Shown here: piece after piece, positions 1 through 5,931 of the stretch | Layout: the number at the start of each line of letters is the position of its first letter | How positions within the stretch are numbered: the stretch's first letter is position 1 | Origin: an uncultured Frankineae bacterium | GTDB lineage: Bacteria; Actinomycetota; Actinomycetes; Mycobacteriales; SCTD01 | Direction: 5' to 3' | DNA: 14,156 nt | Assembly (NCBI GenBank): GCA_902805805.1 | Contig: CADCUE010000075.1 | Coordinates: 1-14,156, forward strand | The notes under the pieces: model-generated | What the model was told of the DNA's origin: nothing | Database searches by the model: none | What the model saw: only the letters and a program-made list of their open reading frames with translations | Translations under genes and position numbers: made by a program

Positions 1-27
1 AGCGCGGTGAACCGGGGCGCCGGCTGA
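1..27 (+). CDS. possible 3' end of an upstream gene (partial)
   Basis: Frame 1 is open from the window edge and ends at TGA 25-27, giving a tail that reads SAVNRGAG. All eight sense codons end in G or C, as in the real genes here. Nothing about function can be said from eight residues. In related genomes serA often lies upstream of leuB, but this tail is not recognisably SerA. It could be chance. Confidence 0.3.
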   Translation, partial: SAVNRGAG

Positions 28-31
28 CCCC

Positions 32-48
32 GTCCCACTGGCTGGGAC
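32..48. promoter_or_regulatory. 17-bp inverted repeat upstream of leuB, candidate NdgR/LtbR operator
   Basis: The sequence is GTCCCA-ctggc-TGGGAC, a perfect 6+6 dyad with a 5-bp spacer. A third half-site GTCCCA follows at 53-58, so TGGGAC 43-48 can also pair with it across GACC. A closely matching dyad, TTCTCA-taact-TGGGAC, lies between the IclR regulator gene and leuC (11360-11376). TGGGAC 43-48 falls 17 bp upstream of the leuB -10 box, so a bound protein would cover the -35 region. IclR proteins of the NdgR/LtbR group are known to control leuB and leuCD. Assigning this site to that regulator is inference. Confidence 0.6.
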
Positions 49-65
49 GACCGTCCCACCGGCGC

Positions 66-71
66 TAGTGT
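66..71 (+). promoter_or_regulatory. -10 box of leuB, leaderless promoter
   Basis: TAGTGT matches the actinobacterial TANNNT -10 pattern and ends 8 bp before the leuB ATG at 80. Transcription would therefore start at or next to the start codon. No Shine-Dalgarno sequence precedes the ATG, which fits leaderless translation. The same hexamer lies in the same position before the IclR regulator gene. Confidence 0.5.
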
Positions 72-79
72 CCTGCGCC

Positions 80-1099
80 ATGAGCACCCGACTGGCCGTC
101 ATCGCCGGCGACGGCATCGGACCCGAGGTGGTCGAGATCGGGCTGGACGTGCTGCACGCCGTGCTGCCCGGCGTCGAGACGACGCCCTACGACCTGGGTG
201 CCGCCGCGTACCACCGCACCGGCGAGGCCCTGCCCGACAGCGTGCTGGCCGAGCTGCGCGGCCACGACGCCATCCTGCTCGGCGCCGTCGGCGACCCCAG
301 CGTCCCGCCCGGGGTGCTCGAGCGCGGGCTGCTGCTGCGCCTGCGCTTCGCGCTCGACCACCACGTGAACCTGCGCCCCGTGCGGCTGTTCGAGGGCGTG
401 ACGTCGCCGCTGGGCGACAAGCGCATCGACATGGTGGTGGTGCGCGAGGGCACCGAGGGGCCGTACGTCGGCAACGGCGGACGGATGCGCGAAGGCACGC
501 CGCACGAGGTGGCCACGGAGGTCAGCCTCAACACCGCCTACGGCGTGCAGCGGGTGGTGCGGCACGCCTTCGAGCGCGCCGCCGCGCGCCGCGGGCACCT
601 CACGCTCGTGCACAAGACCAACGTGCTCGTGCACGCCGGCGGCCTCTGGAAGCGGGTCACCGACGAGGTGGCGGTCGAGTTCCCGGACGTGACCGTCGAC
701 TACCAGCACGTCGACGCCGCGGCGATGTTCTTCGTGACGCAGCCGGAGCGCTTCGACGTCGTCGTCACCGACAACCTGTTCGGCGACATCCTCACCGACA
801 TCGGCGCGGCGATCGCCGGCGGCATCGGGCTGGCCGCCAGCGGCAACATCGACGCCACGCGGACCTCTCCGTCGATGTTCGAGCCGGTGCACGGCAGCGC
901 TCCGGACATCGCCGGCCAGGGCAAGGCCGACCCCACCGCGACGGTCCTGTCGGTGGCCCTGCTGCTCGAGCACCTCGGTCATCTCGACCAGGCGCGCCGC
1001 GTCGAGGCGGCCGTGGCCGCCGACCTCGCGAGCCGGACGGCGCAGCCCCGGAGCACGACCGAGGTCGCGGACGCCCTGCTGGCCCGGCTGACCGCCTGA
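80..1099 (+). CDS. leuB: 3-isopropylmalate dehydrogenase
   Basis: Cytoplasmic NAD-dependent enzyme that oxidises and decarboxylates 3-isopropylmalate to 2-oxoisocaproate. In CimA-containing bacteria it can also act on 3-methylmalate for isoleucine. The protein is 339 aa, normal for the actinobacterial family. Visible signatures are GDGIGPE near the N-terminus, [10 protein letters not shown] with Tyr129, catalytic Lys179 in HKTNVL, Asp212 in YQHVD, Asp236 and Asp240 in [10 protein letters not shown] (metal and substrate ligands), and the cofactor-binding stretch [20 protein letters not shown] chose ATG 80 rather than the in-frame GTG at 68 because GTG 68 lies inside the likely -10 box and [16 protein letters not shown] is a normal family start. 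Likely regulated through the dyad at 32-48. Confidence 0.97.
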   Translation: MSTRLAVIAGDGIGPEVVEIGLDVLHAVLPGVETTPYDLGAAAYHRTGEALPDSVLAELRGHDAILLGAVGDPSVPPGVLERGLLLRLRFALDHHVNLRPVRLFEGVTSPLGDKRIDMVVVREGTEGPYVGNGGRMREGTPHEVATEVSLNTAYGVQRVVRHAFERAAARRGHLTLVHKTNVLVHAGGLWKRVTDEVAVEFPDVTVDYQHVDAAAMFFVTQPERFDVVVTDNLFGDILTDIGAAIAGGIGLAASGNIDATRTSPSMFEPVHGSAPDIAGQGKADPTATVLSVALLLEHLGHLDQARRVEAAVAADLASRTAQPRSTTEVADALLARLTA

Positions 1100-1119
1100 T
1101 CGACCGGGACCGGCTCGGC

Positions 1120-1125
1120 TACCGT
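1120..1125 (+). promoter_or_regulatory. putative -10 box of ilvE
   Basis: TACCGT fits TANNNT and lies in the 58-bp leuB-ilvE gap. It would start a transcript near 1132. A purine-rich Shine-Dalgarno stretch (GGACGGAGA, 1144-1152) follows before the ATG at 1158. No clear -35 box is seen. Read-through from leuB is also possible, since no terminator is visible in the gap. Confidence 0.35.
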
Positions 1126-1157
1126 CGCAGGCACCACTCGCACGGACGGAGACGCGC

Positions 1158-2279
1158 ATGACGGCCACCGAGATCTCGGGCACGGCGATCGAGAGGGTCC
1201 TCAGCACGTCCCGTCGCAGCGACGCCGAGCGGGCCGCGCTCATGGCCGACCCGGGCTTCGGCCGCGTCCACACCGACCACATGGTCTCGGTGCGGTGGAA
1301 CGCCGAGAACGGCTGGTACGACGCCCGTCTGGGCGCCTACGCGCCGCTGCAGCTCGACCCGTCGGCGATGGTCCTGCACTACGGGCAGGCGATCTTCGAG
1401 GGGCTCAAGGCCTACCGGCAGCCCGACGGCGGCGTGGCGGTGTTCCGGCCCGAGGAGAACGCCCGGCGCTTCAACCGCTCGGCCGCCCGCCTGGCCATGC
1501 CCGAGCTGCCGGTCGAGCTGTTCCTGCAGGCCGTGGACCTGCTCGTCGACACCGACCGCGCCTGGGTGCCCTCGGCCGAGGGCCAGAGCCTCTACCTGCG
1601 CCCGTTCATGATCGCGACCGAGGCCCAGGTCGGGATGCGTCCGGCCACCGAGTACCTGTTCCTGCTCATCGCCTTCCCGGTCACCCCGTTCTTCCCGGGC
1701 GAGGTCAAGCCGGTCACCGTGTGGCTGTCCGACGAGTACGTCCGCGCGGCGGTGGGCGGGACCGGAGAGGCCAAGTGCGCCGGCAACTACGCCGGCAGCC
1801 TGCTGGCCCAGCGCCAGGCGGCCGAGAAGGGCTGCGACCAGGTCGTCTGGCTCGACGCGGTCGAACGCCGCTGGGTCGAGGAGATGGGCGGCATGAACCT
1901 GTTCTTCGTGCACGCCACCGAGGACGGGGGCAGCCGCCTCCTGACGCCGGCGCTCACGGGCACGTTGCTGCCCGGGGTGGTCCGCGACTCGCTCATCACG
2001 CTGGCTCCCGAGCTGGGGCTGCCTGTCGAGCAGGGCCGGATCTCGGTCGACGAGTGGCGCAAGCGCGCCGAGGACGGCTCCCTCACCGAGGTCTTCGCCT
2101 GCGGGACGGCGGCCGTCATCGCCCCCGTCGGCCGTGCCCGCAGCCGCTCCGGCGAGTGGACGATGGGCGACGGCGGCTCGGGGGAGGTCACCCTGCGGCT
2201 GCGCTCGGCCCTGCTGGACCTGCAGTACGGCCGCCGCGAGGACCCGCACGGGTGGATGCACCGGGTCGAGCCCGCGTGA
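1158..2279 (+). CDS. ilvE: branched-chain amino acid aminotransferase
   Basis: PLP-dependent class IV (fold type IV) aminotransferase, 373 aa, normal length for the long BCAT2-like form. It moves the amino group between glutamate and the 2-oxo acids of leucine, isoleucine and valine, the last step of their synthesis in the cytoplasm. Signatures include the N-terminal LHYGQAIFEGLKAYR, the R-F block PEENARRFNRSAARL, YLRPFMIATE, and the PLP lysine Lys206 in EAKCAGNYA. The C-terminal part has EEMGGMNLFFV and EVFACGTAAVIAPVG, which bind the cofactor phosphate and substrate in this family. Start ATG 1158 has a good ribosome-binding stretch. It lies just downstream of leuB on the same strand, so the two act in one pathway. 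Confidence 0.96.
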   Translation: MTATEISGTAIERVLSTSRRSDAERAALMADPGFGRVHTDHMVSVRWNAENGWYDARLGAYAPLQLDPSAMVLHYGQAIFEGLKAYRQPDGGVAVFRPEENARRFNRSAARLAMPELPVELFLQAVDLLVDTDRAWVPSAEGQSLYLRPFMIATEAQVGMRPATEYLFLLIAFPVTPFFPGEVKPVTVWLSDEYVRAAVGGTGEAKCAGNYAGSLLAQRQAAEKGCDQVVWLDAVERRWVEEMGGMNLFFVHATEDGGSRLLTPALTGTLLPGVVRDSLITLAPELGLPVEQGRISVDEWRKRAEDGSLTEVFACGTAAVIAPVGRARSRSGEWTMGDGGSGEVTLRLRSALLDLQYGRREDPHGWMHRVEPA

Positions 2280-2316
2280 GCTCCTCGGGGGTCTGGCCCT
2301 GAGCGCCGGGCCGCCG

Positions 2317-2322
2317 TAGCCT
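2317..2322 (+). promoter_or_regulatory. putative -10 box of the CBS-domain gene
   Basis: TAGCCT (TANNNT) lies 25 bp before the GTG start at 2348. A GAGGAG Shine-Dalgarno stretch just upstream of the start fits a short leader. No clear -35 box is visible. Confidence 0.35.
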
Positions 2323-2347
2323 GCGCTCCCCGGCCCGAGGAGCTGCT

Positions 2348-2740
2348 GTGCTCGTGCGCGACGTCATGACCCCCGCCGTCCTCACCGTCGGCCCGGCCCA
2401 CTCGCTGCGGCAGGTGGCCCTGCAGATGGCCAGCCGCCGGGTCGGCGCGGCCGTCGTGCTCGACCCCGACGCCGACGGGCCGGGCATCCTGACCGAGCGC
2501 GACGTGCTCGAAGCCGTCGCCGCCGGGCAGGACCTCGACCAGGAGCTGGCGTCCGACCACCTCACCCCCGACGCGGTGGCGGCCGAGCCCGACTGGGACC
2601 TCGACAAGGCCGCCGCCGCGATGGTCTCCGGCGGCTTCCGCCACCTCGTCATCTGCGAGGCGTCGCAGGTCGTCGGCGTGATCTCCGTGCGCGACATCGT
2701 CCGTGTCTGGAGCCAGGCCCGCGCGAGCGCCCGGACCTGA
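2348..2740 (+). CDS. stand-alone protein with two CBS domains
   Basis: A 130-aa cytoplasmic protein made almost entirely of a tandem CBS pair (Bateman module). The first repeat spans about residues 1-55 (VRDVMTPAVLTV ... GILTERDVLEAV) and the second about 70-125 (LTPDAVAAEPDWDL ... VVGVISVRDIVRV). The paired endings GILTERDV and GVISVRDIV are typical of CBS repeats. Such modules usually bind adenine nucleotides (AMP, ATP, SAM), and single-module proteins often act as sensors on partners. No catalytic domain is attached, so its target is unknown. The start is GTG 2348, with a GAGGAG ribosome-binding site upstream. It lies 42 bp before the hydrolase/ATP-grasp trio, which has its own promoter-like box, so membership of that unit is uncertain. 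Confidence 0.9.
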   Translation: MLVRDVMTPAVLTVGPAHSLRQVALQMASRRVGAAVVLDPDADGPGILTERDVLEAVAAGQDLDQELASDHLTPDAVAAEPDWDLDKAAAAMVSGGFRHLVICEASQVVGVISVRDIVRVWSQARASART

Positions 2741-2766
2741 CGGCCGGTCCGGTGGCCGGCACCTCC

Positions 2767-2772
2767 TAGGCT
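2767..2772 (+). promoter_or_regulatory. putative -10 box of the hydrolase/ATP-grasp unit
   Basis: TAGGCT (TANNNT) ends 10 bp before the ATG at 2783. The transcript would start at about 2779-2781, giving a leaderless or nearly leaderless mRNA. There is no Shine-Dalgarno sequence in the few bases between, which agrees with that reading. Confidence 0.45.
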
Positions 2773-2782
2773 GCCGGGTCCC

Positions 2783-3838
2783 ATGGCTGCCTCGGTCGAC
2801 GGCGACACCCTCGCCTTCCGCTACCGCGACCCCGACGCGGTCCTGCGGGGTGTGCGCCTGCAGCAGGACGTCCGCCTGCCGGGGGACCGCCTCGACTTCG
2901 TCCGCTCCGCCGGCGAGTGGGTCCTCACCGTCCCGCGCCCCGACGTCGACCGCATGGAGTACTCCCTCGAGCTGCAGCACGCCGACGGGCGCAGCGAGTG
3001 GGTGACCGACCCCGACAACCCGCACCGCGTCCGCGGCGCCTTCGGGGACAAGTCGGTCCTGCTCATGCCGGGGTACGCACCGCCGGGCTGGACGACGGCC
3101 ACGCCGCCGCGCGGTCCGCAGTCGTCGCTGCTGCTCGCCAGCCGGAGCCTGCCGCAGCAGGTCCCGGCGGTGCTGTGGTCGAGCGCCGGGCTCGGGCAGG
3201 CCCAGCCCGCACCGCTGCTGGTGGTCCACGACGGCCCCGAGTACGACGCCCTGGCCTGCCTCACGCTGTTCCTCGACGCGATGACGGACGCCGGCCGCCT
3301 GCCGCCGCTGCGCGCGGCGCTGCTCGCACCGGTCGACCGCAACGAGACCTACAGCGCGTCGCCGACGTACGGCCGGGCGCTCGCGCTGGGCCTGGTGCCC
3401 TCGCTGCTCAGGACGCTGCCCACCTCGTTCGTGGTCGGCATGGGGGCCAGCCTGGGCGGGCTGGCCATGCTGCACTCCCAGCGGGCGCACCCGGGCGTGT
3501 TCGCCGGCCTGTTCCTGCAGAGCAGCAGCTTCTTCCACCGGGTGCTGGACGAGCAGGAGAGCGACTTCGCGCGCTTCCAGCGCATCACGGGCTTCGTCGA
3601 CGGCGTCCTGCGCGCGGACCGCGCCGCGGACCCCGTGCCGGTCGTCCTGTCCTGCGGGCTGATCGAGGAGAACGTCGACAACAACCGCCTGATGACCCGT
3701 GCGCTGCAGGCCCAGGGCTACGACACCCGCCTGGTCGAGAACCGGGACGTGCACACCTACACCGGCTGGCGCGACACCTTCGACCCGCACCTCGTCGACC
3801 TGCTCGCCCAGGTGCGCGCGGTCCGGGACCGCGCATGA
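2783..3838 (+). CDS. alpha/beta hydrolase, enterochelin-esterase-like
   Basis: A 351-aa predicted serine hydrolase of the putative-esterase family (Fes/IroE/esterase D type). Residues ~1-100 look like the beta-sandwich domain that precedes the catalytic domain in enterochelin esterases (W-V-L-T-V-P strand, DP-DNPHRVRG turn). Residues ~130-350 form the hydrolase: PLLVVHDGPEY, APVDRNETYSASP, the nucleophile elbow GASLGG with Ser223, and the late His324 in HTYTGWRDTF. The acid is probably among Glu295, Glu296 and Asp299 in GLIEENVDNN. There is no signal peptide, so it is likely cytoplasmic. Its stop overlaps the next start (ATGA). No siderophore genes are nearby, so a Fes role is not supported. 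An ester or peptide made by the nearby ATP-grasp protein is a possible substrate (inference). Confidence 0.88.
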   Translation: MAASVDGDTLAFRYRDPDAVLRGVRLQQDVRLPGDRLDFVRSAGEWVLTVPRPDVDRMEYSLELQHADGRSEWVTDPDNPHRVRGAFGDKSVLLMPGYAPPGWTTATPPRGPQSSLLLASRSLPQQVPAVLWSSAGLGQAQPAPLLVVHDGPEYDALACLTLFLDAMTDAGRLPPLRAALLAPVDRNETYSASPTYGRALALGLVPSLLRTLPTSFVVGMGASLGGLAMLHSQRAHPGVFAGLFLQSSSFFHRVLDEQESDFARFQRITGFVDGVLRADRAADPVPVVLSCGLIEENVDNNRLMTRALQAQGYDTRLVENRDVHTYTGWRDTFDPHLVDLLAQVRAVRDRA

Positions 3839-4575
3839 GGCGGGAGGTGGTCGAGCTGTGGTCGCCCGAGCTGGGCTGGTCGCCGCGCGTCATCGCGCAC
3901 GGCTCGTACGGCCGTCCGGTCCTGCTGTTCCCCTCCTCGGAGGGGCGGGCCGAGGACGCGGAGGTCTTCGGGGTGGTGGACGCCGTCCGGCCGCTGCTCG
4001 AGGCCGGCCGGGTCAAGCTCTACTGCCTCGACACCTGGGACGGCGGCTCGTGGTACCGCCGGGACCTGCCGCTCGAGGAGCGGGCCCGCCTGCACGAGGC
4101 GTACGAGCGGTGGGTCGTCGCGGGCGCCGTCCCGTTCGTGGACGCCGACTGCGGCGGCCGCCAGGAGATGGTCGTCGCCGGCTGCAGCTTCGGCGCCTAC
4201 CACGCGGCGAACATCGCGCTGCGGCACGCGGACCTGTTCCCGCTGGCCCTGTGCCTGTCGGGGGTCTACGACCTGTCCGTGATCGGCTGGGGCGAGCGGG
4301 GGACGGCCTTCCACCTCAACAACCCCATGTGGTCGCTCGCCGCGGCGCAGGGCGAGCACCTGGACTGGCTCCGGTCCCGCCTGTCGCTGCTGCTGGTCTG
4401 CGGGCAGGGCCGGTGGGAGGACACCACCGGAGCGCTGGAGAGCACCCGGGACTTCGGCCGGCTGTGCGCGGACAAGGGCCTGCGCGTGGAGACCGACCTG
4501 TGGGGGCACGACGTCCCGCACGACTGGCCGTCCTGGCGCGCGCAGCTGGCCCACCACCTGCCGCGCTTCGTCTGA
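3835..4575 (+). CDS. small alpha/beta-fold serine hydrolase (esterase-like)
   Basis: A 246-aa protein, a compact alpha/beta hydrolase. It starts at ATG 3835, overlapping the previous stop by 4 bp, which suggests translational coupling. Visible parts are an N-terminal strand region RPVLLFPSSEGRAED, the nucleophile elbow AGCSFGAY with Ser118, the strand LLLVCGQGRWED, which may carry the acid, and a C-terminal catalytic His at 225 or 229 in WGHDVPHDW. It resembles the esterase/lipase-superfamily proteins that often sit beside ATP-grasp genes. The two neighbouring hydrolases are not close duplicates: lengths, N-termini and elbow sequences differ. There is no signal peptide or membrane segment. 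The substrate is unknown. Confidence 0.85.
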   Translation: MRREVVELWSPELGWSPRVIAHGSYGRPVLLFPSSEGRAEDAEVFGVVDAVRPLLEAGRVKLYCLDTWDGGSWYRRDLPLEERARLHEAYERWVVAGAVPFVDADCGGRQEMVVAGCSFGAYHAANIALRHADLFPLALCLSGVYDLSVIGWGERGTAFHLNNPMWSLAAAQGEHLDWLRSRLSLLLVCGQGRWEDTTGALESTRDFGRLCADKGLRVETDLWGHDVPHDWPSWRAQLAHHLPRFV

Positions 4576-4589
4576 CACCGGGAGAGCGC

Positions 4590-5831
4590 ATGGCGGACCG
4601 GACGCACCTGCTGGGCCTGCTGCTGGGGACCGAGGAGGACTGGCCGCAGGCCTTCGAGGCGCTGGTGCGCCGCCTCGACCCGGCGCTGTCTCGCGGCGGC
4701 GACACGCACCGCTTCGACGTCGAGCGCATCACCATCGAGCCGTTCGACCTGCGCCAGCCGAGCCGCTACAGCCTGGTCGTGGACCGGCTGGCCTACTGGT
4801 ACTACGTCCCGCGGGAGTGGCTGAAGAAGGTCGCCCTGATGGACGACGTCTACCTGCTGAACAACCCCTTCACGTTCCAGTCGATGGAGAAGCACGCCGC
4901 CTACTGCGCGATGATCCGGCTGGGGCTCAAGGTGCCCGAGACCTGGCTGGTGCCCTACAAGCAGCCGCCGGACAACCCCCGGTTCCCCTACACCGCAGCC
5001 AAGTACAACCGCCCCTTCGACCTGCGGCGGGTCGCCGAGCAGGTCGGCTACCCGCTGTGGATGAAGCCCTACGACGGCGGCGCGTGGGTCGGCGTCAGCC
5101 GGATCTCGGACGAGGCCGACCTGCAGCGGGCCTACGACGAGTCCGGCCAGCGCCTGATGCACCTGCAGGCCAGCGTGGAGGGCTTCGACGTCTTCGCCCG
5201 CTCGCTGTCGATCGGCGCCGAGACGATGGTCATGCGCTTCTCCCCGGACCGGCCGCAGCACGACCGCTACAGCGTCTCCCACGACTTCCTCGACGCGGCC
5301 ACCGGCCAGGAGGTCGTCACCATCGGCAAGGTCGTCAACGCCTTCTTCCGCTGGGAGTTCAACTCCTGCGAGACCCTCGTGCGGGGTGGGCAGGTGCACC
5401 CCATCGACTACGCCAACGCCTGTCCCGACGTCTCGCTCACCTCGCTGCACTACTACTTCCCGTGGGCGATGACGGCGCTGGTGAAGTGGTCGCTGTTCTG
5501 CACGGCGACCGGTCGCACCCCGCGGGTCGACCTCGACACCCGGCGCTGGTACGACGTGGCGGACGCGGGCGGGACCTACGAGCACAAGCTGGCCGCGTAC
5601 CGGCGGATGGCCGACGACTACTTCGAGACCGAGCGCTACACGGAGTTCGTCGCGACCCAGCTCGGCGACCTGGACGCCGTCGCGCACGAGTTCTTCTCCT
5701 CCGCCGACTTCGACCGGCTGCTCGTGGAGACCGTGCAGTCCACCTTCCCGGCGCACGAGCACGAGCAGTTCGTCGCCCACTACCGCGGCCTCGTCGGGGC
5801 GTGGGTCGACGACGCCGCCCGCGCCGGCTGA
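4590..5831 (+). CDS. ATP-grasp superfamily protein of unknown substrate
   Basis: A 413-aa protein starting at ATG 4590 with ribosome-binding sequence GGGAGAG, 14 bp behind the second hydrolase. ATP-grasp features: an N-terminal pre-grasp region; FQSMEKHAAYCAMIRLGLKVPETWLVP at residues ~96-122, where such enzymes hold the nucleotide; Lys159 in the loop WMKPYDGGAWVGV; Glu256/Glu261 in WEFNSCETL; and the metal-binding block PIDYANACPDV with Asp273 and Asn276. These enzymes activate a carboxylate with ATP and join it to an amine, thiol or other acceptor. The N-terminal part carries an aromatic stretch (AYWYYVPREWLKK) and the last ~100 residues are a helical extension beyond the core. It is not RimK, DdlA, PurK or carbamoyl-phosphate synthase by these motifs. 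Pairing with two hydrolases suggests making and trimming a small peptide-like or ester product (inference). Confidence 0.88.
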   Translation: MADRTHLLGLLLGTEEDWPQAFEALVRRLDPALSRGGDTHRFDVERITIEPFDLRQPSRYSLVVDRLAYWYYVPREWLKKVALMDDVYLLNNPFTFQSMEKHAAYCAMIRLGLKVPETWLVPYKQPPDNPRFPYTAAKYNRPFDLRRVAEQVGYPLWMKPYDGGAWVGVSRISDEADLQRAYDESGQRLMHLQASVEGFDVFARSLSIGAETMVMRFSPDRPQHDRYSVSHDFLDAATGQEVVTIGKVVNAFFRWEFNSCETLVRGGQVHPIDYANACPDVSLTSLHYYFPWAMTALVKWSLFCTATGRTPRVDLDTRRWYDVADAGGTYEHKLAAYRRMADDYFETERYTEFVATQLGDLDAVAHEFFSSADFDRLLVETVQSTFPAHEHEQFVAHYRGLVGAWVDDAARAG

Positions 5832-5838
5832 GGGCTGG

Positions 5839-5863
5839 CAGACTGGCGGGGCGGCGACCCCGC
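5839..5863 (+). promoter_or_regulatory. putative cimA -10 box and leader hairpin
   Basis: CAGACT 5839-5844 could be the -10 box and would start a transcript near 5851. A 6-bp stem with 6-nt loop (GCGGGG 5846-5851, CCCCGC 5858-5863) lies right at that point. It could instead be a terminator of the ATP-grasp gene or part of the cimA leader. The rest of the 100-bp gap is C-rich, with no leader peptide rich in Ile or Leu and no T-box sequence that I can see. Confidence 0.3.
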
Positions 5864-5931
5864 ACCGTCCCTGGCCGTCCCCGGCCCCGCCGGCCACCCG
5901 CACCGGACCTCCCGCTGCCCGTAGGACTGCT

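Noticed and set aside
68..80. GTG at 68 as the leuB start
   Set aside because: It lies inside the TAGTGT box, has no ribosome-binding sequence, and adds four residues not expected in the family.
1787..3790. A 667-codon open frame on the minus strand
   Set aside because: It lies opposite ilvE, the CBS gene and the first hydrolase, and reads as low-complexity Arg/Gly/Ala/Val/Gln. It is a by-product of high G+C on the opposite strand.
2783..3838. A siderophore-release (Fes) role for the first hydrolase
   Set aside because: The fold matches, but there are no siderophore synthesis, transport or iron-box signals nearby.
3699..5831. An apparent 710-codon fusion protein ending in the ATP-grasp domain
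   Set aside because: The part before ATG 4590 is an Arg/Pro/Gly-rich shadow of the second hydrolase. A ribosome-binding site before 4590 marks the real start.
4266..5903. A 545-codon minus-strand frame opposite the ATP-grasp gene
   Set aside because: It has no recognisable domain and the composition of a shadow frame; the plus-strand gene has clear motifs.
5832..5931. T-box or leader-peptide attenuator before cimA
   Set aside because: No T-box sequence, no short frame rich in Ile or Leu codons, and no pair of alternative stems could be found.
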